Of a DNA stretch of 33,258 nt, positions 24,671 through 33,102 are shown one piece after another. The position numbers and the translations under genes were made by a program. The notes beneath the pieces were generated by a model, which was given only the letters and a program-made list of their open reading frames with translations, was not told where the DNA came from and made no database searches. How positions within the stretch are numbered: position 1 is the first letter of the stretch; each line of letters begins with the position of its first letter. Source of the DNA: DATBFG01 sp036558645. Its GTDB lineage: Bacteria > Acidobacteriota > Terriglobia > Terriglobales > Acidobacteriaceae. The DNA is taken from assembly GCA_036558645.1 (NCBI GenBank), contig DATBFG010000098.1:1-33258 (forward strand). The letters run 5' to 3'.

Positions 24671-26191
24671 GTGCGCAAGATCAAAGAAGTTCTTTGATTG
24701 AAGTTTGAAGTTGGCCTGGGGCTGCGGCAGATCGCCCGTAGTTGTTCGATTGGCCTGGGCACCGCACATGAGGACCTGCAACGAGCGGAGGCCGCAAAGA
24801 TCATATGGCCGCTTGGACCCGATTGGGACGATGATCGGCTTGAGGCGTTGTTTGGCGGGCTACCGCGCAGCCGTCCGACAGTGCTGCCCATGCCCGACTT
24901 TGCCGAGCGTCATCGTCAGCGGCAGCAGCATCCACACTTGACGCAGCAGTTGCTTTGGGAAGAATACCGCCACGCCAGCCCAGATGGCTACCGCTACTCC
25001 CGGTTCTGCGAGCTGTACCAGCGATGGCGCCGCAAGCAGGATCCTGTGTTGCGCCAGGAGCACAAGGCCGGTGAAAAGCTGTTCGTGGATTGGGCAGGGA
25101 CAACAATATCGATCCATGATCCGCGTGGCGGTCCGACGCAGCAAGCGCATCTGTTCGTCGCTGTGCTGGGAGCCAGCTCCTACACCTACGCCGAAGCCAC
25201 CTCCGACGAGCAGTTGGCAAGTTGGATCGGCGCTCACGTCCGTGCATTCGAGTTTTACCAGGACGTGCCTGAGCTCGTGGTTCCAGACAACACCAAGACT
25301 GGCGTGACCAAGGCCTGTCGCTACGATCCTGATCTGAATCTCACCTAGCAGGAGATGGCGATGCACTATGGCGTAGGTGTCATTCCAGCGCGGCCATACA
25401 AGCCTCGGGACAAGGCCAAGGTTGAGTCCGGTGTGCTGCTCGTTGAACGATGGATCATCGCCGCTCTGCGGAATCGGAAGTTCTTCTCGATTGAGGAACT
25501 GAACTAAGCGATCCGGGAGCTTCGCGACCGGATCAATCAGCGGCCGTTTCGGAAACGCGAGGGCTCCAGAGCCACGCAGTTCGCGGCGGTGGACAAGCCC
25601 GCTCTGAGTCCGCTGCCCGCCGAGCGCTTCGACCTAAGCGAATGGTCCCGTGCCCTAGTCAACATCGACTATCACATCGCCTTTGACACTAATTTCTACA
25701 GCGTTCCTTACAATCTGGTGTACGAGCTGGTGGAAGTGCGCTCGGCACCCACGACCATTGAGATCTCTCACAAGAGCCAGCGAGTGGCTTCGCATTTACG
25801 GGCACACGGCCATGGGCACGCGGTCACGATTGCTGAGCACCGCCCGCGCTCCCACCAAGCGCATCTGGAATGGACGCCATTGAGGATAGTGCATTGGGCA
25901 CAGACCATTGGTCCGCACACCGCCCGGCTGTTTCAACGCATTCTCGCCGACAAGCCACATCACGAGATGGGTTACCGGTCTTGTCTGGGTATCATCCGGC
26001 CCGCCGATCAGTACTCGCCTGCCCGGATGGAAGCCGCAGCGGAACGGGCGCTGCTTACAGGAGCCTGCCGTTGTCAGAGCGTGAAGTCGATTCTGAAGAA
26101 CTCGCTTGATGCGATTGCTCCAGCCGCCACGCCGCCATCGTCGCCGCCACCTTCGCACGATAACATCCGTGGCGCAGAGTACTTCGAGTGA
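24671..26191 (+). pseudogene. istA: IS21 transposase IstA with three in-frame stops
   Basis: One frame runs from GTG 24671 to 26191 (506 codons, normal IstA length). It reads VRKIKEVL, stop TGA at 24695, then LKFEVGLGLRQIARSCSIG (HTH). The DDE core includes KLFVDWAGTTISI and ELVVPDNTKTGVTKAC, then stop TAG at 25346 where relatives have Tyr before QEMA. YKPRDKAKVESGVLLVERWI carries the catalytic Glu, followed by stop TAA at 25505 in LN*AIREL. The C-terminal domain follows (DYHIAFDTNFYSVPYNLVYE). No frameshift is needed anywhere. IstA is the DDE transposase that works with the IstB ATPase; as read it cannot be made full length. Confidence 0.88.
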
Positions 26192-26201
26192 GGACACGGC
26201 G

Positions 26202-26954
26202 ATGCTGAAACAACCGATGATCGAAAAACTAACGGCAATGCATCTTCTCAGAATGGCCGAGGCGTTGAAGATCCAGGAGCAAGATCCGTCCGTCCGCGAG
26301 CTGAGCTTCCTGGAGCGGTTCGGGCTCTTAGTGGATCAACAGTGGAACTGACGGGAGAACCAGGCGCTCGCCCGATGCCTGAAGAATGCCAAGCTACGCA
26401 CGCCAAACGCTTGCGTCGAAGAGATCGACTATCGGACCGCTCGCGGTCTCGACAAGAGTGTGAACCGTTCTTTGACGCAACAGTCCGCTTGGGTCGGGAC
26501 GCACGAGAACATTTTCGTCCTTGGCCCGACCGGCGTGGGAAAGAGCTTCGTGGCGTGCGCCCTGGCTCAGAATGCTTGCCGCGATGGCTATTCGGCACTT
26601 TACACCCGCGCCCAGTCGTTGTTCCGAGATCTTGCGATGGCGCGGGCCGACGGAAGTTTAAGGACTCTGCTGTCCCGAGTCAGCCGTATCGATGTCCTGG
26701 TGATCGACGATTGGGCCATGGCTCCTCTTTCAGAACCCGAGCGCCGCGATTTCTGGGAGATCTGCGAGGACCGCTACCAGTTGCGCTCGACCATCCTCAC
26801 TTCGCAATTGCCGGTCTCGCGCTGGCACGAACAGATCGGCGATCCAACGCTGGCCGATGGTATCCTCGACCGGCTCGTGCACAGCGCGCATCGGATCGAG
26901 ATGCGTGGAGATTCTATGCGCAAGAATCGGCCGAAGGGGAACTCGCAAGGGTAA
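26202..26954 (+). pseudogene. istB: IS21 helper ATPase IstB with one in-frame stop
   Basis: The frame is 250 codons from ATG 26202, 10 bp after istA. The N-terminal part MLKQPMIEKLTAMHLLRMAE leads to a TGA at 26349 that replaces the Trp expected in QQWNWRENQAL. The same frame then continues to the Walker A motif GPTGVGKS (about 26525), Walker B VLVIDDWAMAPL and LTSQLPVSRWHEQIGDPTLA to the end at 26954. IstB is a DnaC-like AAA+ ATPase that selects transposition targets. The part after the stop (26460 onward) is open and could be mis-annotated as a separate gene. Confidence 0.88.
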
Positions 26955-27209
26955 ACAACACGACGTGAATCATTCAACACTTCGCAAACTTTGGGTACTT
27001 GATGTCGTTCCCGGAAGCGGCTGGTCTAGCAAACCCCGGCATTGACCGTGGCTTTGCAAGTAGCCGATACTAGGTACAGAATGCGACAGGGCACCACCGG
27101 CCCGCGGCAAGGGAACCCAATCCCACCTGCTTCCGATTCAGACAGAGTGCTTTGAATCTTCTTTCAGCCTGTATCAGCGGGTCACAGGCGCTCACGAAAG
27201 GAGGTTACT

Positions 27210-27356
27210 GTGAGCACATCGAAACTTCCCGCTCGTCCTTCTCTTGAATCCCTTCGCAAGCAAGCCAAGAAGCTGGCGCGCGACAGCATGTCTGCGATCA
27301 GGCCCTGGCCAAGGGCTTCAACCTCATCGCAGCCGAAGCACTTGCGTGAAAAATGA
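27210..27356 (+). pseudogene. N-terminal fragment of an ankyrin-repeat-type protein
   Basis: AAAGGAGG lies upstream of GTG 27210. The first 25 residues (STSKLPARPSLESLRKQAKK) match the conserved start of ankyrin-repeat proteins common in Acidobacteriota, which read LRKQAKxLxRD before the repeats. After LARD the sequence becomes unrelated and stops at 27356, so only the start of the gene survives. No further gene is seen in 27357-27634. Confidence 0.5.
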
Positions 27357-27634
27357 TCGCTTCGACAATCGAGGCGAGTATCATGTGATGGAACCGTTCA
27401 AACAGCTCAGTGCTCAAACTATCGTTTCCCGATGAGCGCCACGGCTTACTCACAGTTTGAATTTGATGTAGTGTTTTCCCCTACTTTCGATGATCGGATG
27501 AGCTCCATGAACGGCACGTTAGATACGTCTGCGACCAATTTGTAGATATTAGCCCACGGAAAGTCCTTTCGGCCCGCAAACGATTGTCGCTGGCGCACAG
27601 ACGAAGGCCGGGTTAATCTATGAAGTAGAGGGCC

Positions 27635-27898
27635 ATGGATCTTACGCTTGCGATACCCGACGATCTCGCTGCTCGTTTGAGCACCACCGGCGGCGATCTA
27701 CCACGCCGGGCGCTCGAAGCCTTCGCACTTGAGGAATACAAGAACGAGCGGATATCGAAGGCAGAATTACGCCGCTTGCTTGGAATTCAGAGTCGTTATG
27801 AACTTGACGGATTCCTCAAGGCTCATGGCTTTTGGATCGAATACGGTATCGAGGATTTTCGGCGCGAGCAGGAAGCCCTTGACCACTTGGGCGTCTGA
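27635..27898 (+). CDS. UPF0175-family antitoxin
   Basis: The 87-residue product shows the UPF0175 pattern: MDLTLAIPDDLAARLS, RRALEAFALEEYKNERIS, KAELRRLLGIQSRYELDGFL and KAHGFWIEYGIEDF. These proteins are antitoxin partners of DUF3368 PIN-domain toxins and typically autoregulate the pair. It is intact. The ATG at 27635 follows GTAGAGGGCC, and the stop lies 3 bp before the GTG of the toxin gene, so the pair is coupled. Confidence 0.85.
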   Translation: MDLTLAIPDDLAARLSTTGGDLPRRALEAFALEEYKNERISKAELRRLLGIQSRYELDGFLKAHGFWIEYGIEDFRREQEALDHLGV

Positions 27899-27901
27899 GG
27901 A

Positions 27902-28376
27902 GTGCAGCTCGTCATTGCGGATACCGGACCAGTCAACTATTTGGTCCTCATCGGCCATATCGATGTACTTCCGTTCTGTTTAAAAAGATCATTCTTCCAT
28001 CAAGCGTTCGGGACGAGTTGGGGGCGGCCCCACTTCCAGTTAGAGACTGGATCGCCAGACCACCGGCGTGGATTGATATTCGCCAAAGCATCCACGTTCA
28101 TGATCCTGCGATGGAGAAGCTCGACGAGGGGGACGGGACGCTATTGTCCTGGCCGTCCAGCTTCACGCTGACTTGCTCTTGATGGATGAACGCGAAGGCG
28201 TCCTTGCGGCACGCTATAGAGGCATCGAAGTCACCGGCACCTTGGGCGTTCTCGCACGTGCCGCCAAACGTAATCTTGTAAATCTTTCAGAGGCTTTCGA
28301 CAGATTAAAGCAAACAAGCTTTCGTTATCGGCAAGAGACCATGGAGATGCTGCTCCGCGAAGTCAGCAGGAAGTAA
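27902..28376 (+). pseudogene. DUF3368 PIN-domain toxin, two frameshifts
   Basis: From GTG 27902 the frame reads QLVIADTGPVNYLVLIGHID, the PIN-domain start with its first catalytic Asp. The frame breaks near 27975; the next frame gives VLFKKIILPSSVRDELGAAP and DWIARPPAWIDI, then EKLDEGDGT near 28135. It breaks again and continues in a third frame as VLAVQLHADLLLMDEREGVL (second acidic cluster) and GTLGVLARAAKRNLV to 28376. Reassembled, it would be about 160 residues, normal for DUF3368 toxins, which are predicted ribonucleases. The antitoxin upstream is intact. Confidence 0.85.
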
Positions 28377-28422
28377 TACCGCGTTGATGCGTGGAATCAG
28401 GCCAGGCAACTCTGCCGCCAGC

Positions 28423-28439
28423 GTGCAATAGCGTGCAAT
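28423..28439 (+). promoter_or_regulatory. Paired GTGCAAT repeats near the right att copy
   Basis: GTGCAAT at 28423-28429 and 28433-28439 lies on the inner side of the att copy at 28518. It mirrors the GTGCAAAT pair at 5636-5654 at the other end of the 23-kb segment, as expected for integrase arm sites in both arms. Confidence 0.35.
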
Positions 28440-28484
28440 GGTTTACGGCACCCGTGGCATCTTTGGCGTCCTGAGCAACGTGAA

Positions 28485-28501
28485 ATCTGCAACTTGCAGA
28501 T
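28485..28501. repeat. Perfect 17-bp inverted repeat next to att copy 2
   Basis: ATCTGCAACTTGCAGAT has 8-bp perfect arms around one central base and ends 17 bp before the att repeat. It is not present at copy 1. It could be a recombination accessory site or a remnant of an RNA stem. Confidence 0.4.
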
Positions 28502-28517
28502 GCGCCGAGATGGTCAT

Positions 28518-28645
28518 GAGTTCGAATCTCACCCTCACCACCAGAAAACAAAGGACTTAGTTGATTCCGGGCACGTCCGAAGTTCAGGCCGTTTTGGGCT
28601 CCGTGCAAATGGCGCGAGTCACTTTTGGTTTTTGACTCCCTTCTT
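28518..28645 (+). repeat. Direct repeat copy 2: tRNA-3'-end-like attachment site
   Basis: GAGTTCGAATCTCACC, then CCTCACCACCA, GAAAACAAAGG and CGTCCGAAGTTCAGGCCG repeat the block at 5551-5690 in the same orientation with scattered differences. It again runs into the 3' end of a minus-strand integrase gene. Four base pairs of a T-stem (TGAG/CTCA) can form around TTCGAAT, but the tRNA body is missing. Confidence 0.8.
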
Positions 28646-29820
28646 AGCCAGACATTTCCCTAACGTCCCTTGGACGTGTTCTGCGGCGCCGTTCATCGTC
28701 TCCGCTCAATAAATGAGCGTAGGTATTCATTGTGTCACTGTGCGTTAGCGTGCCCGAGCCGCTTCGATACAGTCTTCACCGGAGTTCCGGTGCTTAACAA
28801 CTCGGAAACGTGTGTGCCGCAAGTCGTGAAATCGACTGCTTCCGCACCGACACGCCGCGCGAACGCGATGTACGCATCAGTGAAACGATCCGGCGGCTAC
28901 GGTGTGCCGTCAGGCAGCGGAATAACAAGGTCGTATTTCGAATAGTCCGGACCGAACAGATTTTTGATCCGCTGGTGGCGCTCCCGGTGTTCTCGAAGGG
29001 CATCGACGAGCGCAGCAGGTAGGGTGATGGTCCGGCGCGATGATTTGTTCTTAGGGCTTGAAGAACCATCCACCCTGGCGCGTTTGGCTCAGAGCTTGGT
29101 TGACGGTCAGCCGTGCGTTATCCAGGTCGAGATCGGTCCAGCGGATGGCGAGAAGTTCGCCGCGACGCAAGCCCGTACAAAAGTCCCGTCAGATTCGGAA
29201 TATACATCTCTGTGTTTTCGGCCGATTCGATGAGCAGGACCGCTCGGTCTTCATCGATCGGCTGCATTTTCTTGTCTTCCGGGCGTGGCGTCTGGACCGC
29301 GTCTGCCGGATTCGTGGGGCGGGGTTGCCAGATGACGGCTTGCTCCAGAACCTTTCGCAGCAAACGATGAATGTGTAGCACGGTCCGCGCGCTCAAGCCC
29401 TCACCGGTGCGCCTGTCGCCGCAGTGCTCGACCATGTGTAGAATTCAGCGATTTGCACGGGCTGCCAGCTTAGTGAGCTTGATTGGCCCGAGCTTTGGGT
29501 TGATATTGACCGTAACGAGCTGCTTGTAGCGCTCGAAGGTTTTGGGAGTGAGGTTCGGGTTACGGTGGTAAGCCAACGATCCAGATACTCTGCCATCGTT
29601 TGCTTGGACAACTCAACATAGGTCCCCTCATCGATCGATCGGAGGACCTTGTTTAGCTCCGTCTGTGCGGCTTTTTGTGTGTGAAAGCCACGAATCCAGC
29701 GATACGTCTCGCGCAACTTGCCGTTCCGCGCGATGCGCTTGCCTTGATAAACGACGGCAGCGCAGAGTCTTCCGCCTCCGGCCAGCAGCAGCAATCGTGA
29801 TGCTGCCGCCGCTCTGCAAA
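28640..29820 (-). pseudogene. Tyrosine integrase, full length but heavily frameshifted
   Basis: N-terminal arm/SAM-like part: VVYQGKRIARNGKLRETYRW and ELNKVLRSIDEGTYVEL with KQTMAEYLDRWL lie around 29590-29770. Middle part: LSARTVLHIHRLLRKVLEQA, then NPADAVQTPRPEDKKM, lie around 29260-29410. C-terminal part: YDLVIPLPDGTP, a stop, FTDAYIAFARRVGAEA, a frameshifted HxxR segment, and KTVSKRLGHANAQ followed by a stop lie around 28740-28940. At least four lesions are visible. It is homologous to the fragment at 5662-5943 and again sits directly beside the att repeat. Confidence 0.82.
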
Positions 29821-29889
29821 ACTGATCAGGGCAAGGGGCTCACTTGCCGCCCGGCCACGAACCCCATCCCGGTTCAAACACCTATGCAA

Positions 29890-31506
29890 TTACTGGCCGG
29901 CCTGCGCGGCAGCTTTTTTCGCGAGTTCATCTTTCAGTTGCTCCAAGTTGAAACTCGCACCTTTCTGCATCGGGGGAAAGTCAATAAAGGACTGCGCAGC
30001 AGCCGCGATTTCCTTCTGAACGAACGTAAAGCGCCAGAATTCGTAAGCGAACCAGTTGTAGTAATTAATCGATCCTGTGATTCCGGTTCGCTCATATGGA
30101 TCGAGCCGGAGGTTAACCAGAAACGGCCAGTCAACTTTCACGGTCGCGCCAAACCAGCCAGTCGGCTGGTCTGTGAAGCGATATTTATAATCATCAACGC
30201 GTACTGCCGAGAGCGTGCCCTCCGTCAAATAAAAGATGTCATGCCGTTTGGAGGGACCCTTACCCGTGATAAAGTCCGTCTGATCATAGCCATCGAGATG
30301 AACTTTGTAGGTACGCTCGCCGAGTTGCTTGCCGGCTTTCAGTTCTTCGACGATATTCGGATCGCCCGCCGCCGCTACTAATGTTGGGAACCAATCGAGG
30401 CCCGAGATGATTCCATTCTCAACCTTCCCGGCAGGTACGTTTCCCGGCCAGCGAATGATACAAGGCACACGGAAGCCACCTTCCAGTGCGGTGCCTTTGC
30501 CACCAGCGAACGGCGTTTGTCCTCCATCAGGCCAAGTAAAGTTCTCAGCGCCGTTGTCTGTGGTGAAGACGACGATCGTGTCATTATCTAGGCCATTATC
30601 CTTCAGGTATTGCATAACCGAGCCAACAATATCGTCCAGTTGCGCCATTCCCGCCTCATAGACCGACCATCCATTTTCCGGAGTGCGCATCTTTTCGTAT
30701 TTATCCGACAAGTGCGTAACGACGTGCATGCGCGTCGGATTGAGCCACAAGAAAAACGGTTTGTTGGCTTGTCTGGCTTTGTCCACGAACGCAAGCGCCT
30801 TCGATAAAATCTCGTCGTCGACGGTTTTCATCCGCTCCGGGCAGAGTTCTCCTGCGTCTTCAATTTTCTGTTTTCCGACCTTGCCCCACCGAGGCTGCAC
30901 TGTCGGATCATCAACGTCAGTTGCCCAACTATGGAGTACATTGCGAGGACCGATTTGACTCTTCATCGCCGGCGGGTAATTGGAATGACAGGGGTCCTCC
31001 ATAGCGTCAAGGTGGTAAAGATAACCGAAGAACTCGTCGAAACCATGAACTGTCGGGAGAAACCGGTTAAGGTCGCCCAAATGATTTTTGCCGAATTGGC
31101 CGGTAGAATATCCCATCGTTTTCAGGACAGTAGCAACCGTCGGCGCTTCGTCAGGCATTCCGAGCGGCGACCCAGCTTGACCGACGGTCGTAAGTCCGGT
31201 GCGAATCGGGAGTTCACCAGTAATGAAGTTGGCCCGACCCGCTGTGCAACTGGCTTCAGCGTAGTAATCTGTGAAACGCATTCCCTCGGCGGCCAGTTTA
31301 TCCAGATTTGGCGTACGGCCCGACATGATGCCCTGATTGTAAGCGCCGATGTTGGACCAGCCGATATCGTCACCCATGATGAAAACAATGTTTGGCTTCT
31401 TCGTCTGTGCTTGCAGCGCGTTCGCGCACAGCAGGAACGAAATGGCAGTCGTCACACCCAGGACAGCGAGTGTGGCTACTCTACGTAGGGTTAAAATTGG
31501 TTTCAT
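29890..31506 (-). CDS. Secreted arylsulfatase, FGly type
   Basis: The 538-residue product has a signal peptide (to about LQAQ, residue 34). It has metal ligands DD at 46-47 (NIVFIMGDDIGW), the sulfatase signature CTAGRANFITG with Cys87 to be converted to formylglycine, GKNHLGD, a second metal site VFTTDNGAENFTW and GGKGTALEGGFRVP. It matches the bacterial arylsulfatase family (S1-type) over its full length. It hydrolyses sulfate esters, probably in the periplasm. It needs a formylglycine-generating enzyme, not encoded in the window. It diverges from the AraC gene and lies just outside the 23-kb att-bounded segment, so a link with the sugar-acid locus is possible but unproven. Confidence 0.9.
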   Translation of the reverse strand: MKPILTLRRVATLAVLGVTTAISFLLCANALQAQTKKPNIVFIMGDDIGWSNIGAYNQGIMSGRTPNLDKLAAEGMRFTDYYAEASCTAGRANFITGELPIRTGLTTVGQAGSPLGMPDEAPTVATVLKTMGYSTGQFGKNHLGDLNRFLPTVHGFDEFFGYLYHLDAMEDPCHSNYPPAMKSQIGPRNVLHSWATDVDDPTVQPRWGKVGKQKIEDAGELCPERMKTVDDEILSKALAFVDKARQANKPFFLWLNPTRMHVVTHLSDKYEKMRTPENGWSVYEAGMAQLDDIVGSVMQYLKDNGLDNDTIVVFTTDNGAENFTWPDGGQTPFAGGKGTALEGGFRVPCIIRWPGNVPAGKVENGIISGLDWFPTLVAAAGDPNIVEELKAGKQLGERTYKVHLDGYDQTDFITGKGPSKRHDIFYLTEGTLSAVRVDDYKYRFTDQPTGWFGATVKVDWPFLVNLRLDPYERTGITGSINYYNWFAYEFWRFTFVQKEIAAAAQSFIDFPPMQKGASFNLEQLKDELAKKAAAQAGQ

Positions 31507-31793
31507 ATCGATTCACCATTAATGGGTATTACGCCCAGGATCTCTGCCGACATAACAATCTCATTGAGTGCGTGCGCCAAGATGACCGCAACGAATCCTA
31601 TTCGGCAATCTGCCAGATCAGGGGACATGCCTCGTTATCCACACGCGAAATGCGATATGTTGCAGTCTCGAATTCGATGCGGATAGCTGATCCTAAACCG
31701 TTCGTATTTTCGCCGCTATCCACTTTCCGAAAATCTGAGGAATCAGCCGGCGAGCCACGACGTTTTCAATTCCGCGGGTCTGAGGTTCGGCCC
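31507..31793. other. Divergent intergenic region, arylsulfatase / AraC gene
   Basis: This 287-bp region separates the sulfatase start from the preferred AraC start. An open frame on the plus strand extends back to 31392 but overlaps the sulfatase and lacks family similarity, so it is treated as non-coding. No clear operator was recognised. Confidence 0.4.
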
Positions 31794-32747
31794 ATGTATC
31801 ACCGCCTTCTATTCCGGGACTTTGATTCCGAGGGGTTCAGAGAGGTGCTCGATCGCGCCGACCTGGAGCATATCATCCTTTCCAGGGCGCCTTGCAGGGC
31901 GGCGGTCGAACAGTTCCGCACGCCGGATTTCTCCATCGATTGCGGCCACTACAGTTTTCCAGTCGTAGCACGTGGACAGTTTGCGCCCGGCAATCTGTGT
32001 ATCGGAATGGCTTGGGGTGAGCGGGTTCCGACGTGGCTGAATGGAATCCACGTGGGGCGCAGGCATCTACAACTCTATACCGAAGGGAGCGATATCCTGT
32101 ATCGAGCCGGCACGGAAGCAAAATGGATCGGATTGACAGTGACCCGGGAACGGCTTCAGATCGAGGCAGCGCAACGCTTGGGCCGGGAACTGCCCCTTCC
32201 GGCGGATGGGGCCCGGCATTTACAAGTCGGTCCGGACATCACCGCCCAACTGATAGAGACGATGCACCGCGTGACATCTGGAAACGGCGTGATTTCACGT
32301 GAGCCTGACCAGTTAAGCAAGATGGTTATTGGCGCCTACGTGGAGGCGCTGGCTAGCGCTGACTTATCCGTCGCCACCAGCATTCGTCAGCGGGCCGAAT
32401 ATCGTCTGACGATTGTGCGGCACGCCGATGCGGTCATGCGGTGCTTGATCGGGCGGACATACTCCAGCAGTCAGGTGTGCAAGAGCCTCGGTGTGAGTGA
32501 GAGGAGCCTGGAGTTGCATTTCCAAGACGCACTGGGAGTAAGCCCGAAGGCTTGGTTCCAGCACTTGGCCCTTCACCGGGCACGGACCGAGTTACTCCGC
32601 AGGAAACCACACAGAGGGTTGGTCACGGAAGTAGCGCTGGACTGCGGCTTTGAACATTTCGGACGCTTCTCCCGCTGCTACCTCGATCTGTTCGGCGAGT
32701 CTCCGTCAGAAACAGTCGCACATGCCCTCTACCTCCAAATAAAGTAA
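31794..32747 (+). CDS. AraC-family transcriptional regulator
   Basis: The product has 317 residues from ATG 31794. The start was chosen because CTGAGG lies 8 nt upstream and MYHRLLFRDFDS matches typical starts of this subfamily; a longer frame to 31392 is open. The N-terminal 190 residues are a sensor domain. The C-terminal 100 residues carry the double helix-turn-helix: SSSQVCKSLGVSERSLELHF, ALGVSPKAWFQHLALHRART, then EVALDCGFEHFGRFSRCYLD and LFGESPSET. It is likely a regulator of the divergent sulfatase gene or of a nearby gene; the ligand is unknown. Confidence 0.85.
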   Translation: MYHRLLFRDFDSEGFREVLDRADLEHIILSRAPCRAAVEQFRTPDFSIDCGHYSFPVVARGQFAPGNLCIGMAWGERVPTWLNGIHVGRRHLQLYTEGSDILYRAGTEAKWIGLTVTRERLQIEAAQRLGRELPLPADGARHLQVGPDITAQLIETMHRVTSGNGVISREPDQLSKMVIGAYVEALASADLSVATSIRQRAEYRLTIVRHADAVMRCLIGRTYSSSQVCKSLGVSERSLELHFQDALGVSPKAWFQHLALHRARTELLRRKPHRGLVTEVALDCGFEHFGRFSRCYLDLFGESPSETVAHALYLQIK

Positions 32748-33102
32748 CGCATCTTTGCTCGAGTTGCGGCGAACCCACGACGTTTCACCTGGACGTAAAA
32801 ACGCGCAATCTGAATTTGTGTAAAAGTGGGTTCGGGATTGAAGGAAGACGAGCGCGATTGGTACGAACGGAACCAACTTTGCGAACCCGTCGCCCGCTGG
32901 ACCGCAGCGCTCTTCGCCAATGACTCAAGACGGGTGCATCCGGGCCATCGCGACGGCCCGGTCCAATTTGAACGTTTTCTCGCCGCGCGAGTTAGGGTGT
33001 GGAATGCCAATAACGGGAGGCCTGCCCCAACCACAAATGTGGCTGCGTCATTTATGAGCTTGTCGACAGAAACATTCCTCTAGGACGCTCGTTGATTCGC
33101 GA
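32748..33102. other. Intergenic region with a widely spaced inverted repeat
   Basis: CGAACCCAC (32770-32778) and GTGGGTTCG (32826-32834) are perfect 9-bp arms 47 bp apart. Open frames on both strands here resemble no family. This region carries the ends of the convergent AraC and DUF1214 genes. Confidence 0.35.

Larger units (their letters stand above)
24456..26954 (+). mobile_element. IS21-family insertion sequence, inactivated
   Basis: The istA-istB gene pair with repeated end sequences is the standard IS21 arrangement. The left end is set at the first clear repeat unit (24456); a similar partial unit around 24437-24455 suggests the true end is a little further left. The right end could not be placed, and 26955-27209 holds no recognisable gene. 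Both genes keep one frame throughout but are interrupted by four stop codons in total. Confidence 0.75.

Noticed and set aside
25796..26197. Minus-strand 133-codon ORF and other antisense frames over istA/istB
   Set aside because: They are shadows of GC-rich coding sequence; the plus strand carries the IstA and IstB motifs.
31392..31793. N-terminal extension of the AraC regulator
   Set aside because: It overlaps the sulfatase gene and shows no family similarity; ATG 31794 has a better start context.
32826..33083. Plus-strand 85-codon ORF near the right edge
   Set aside because: It resembles nothing, has competing antisense frames, and starts inside an arm of an inverted repeat.
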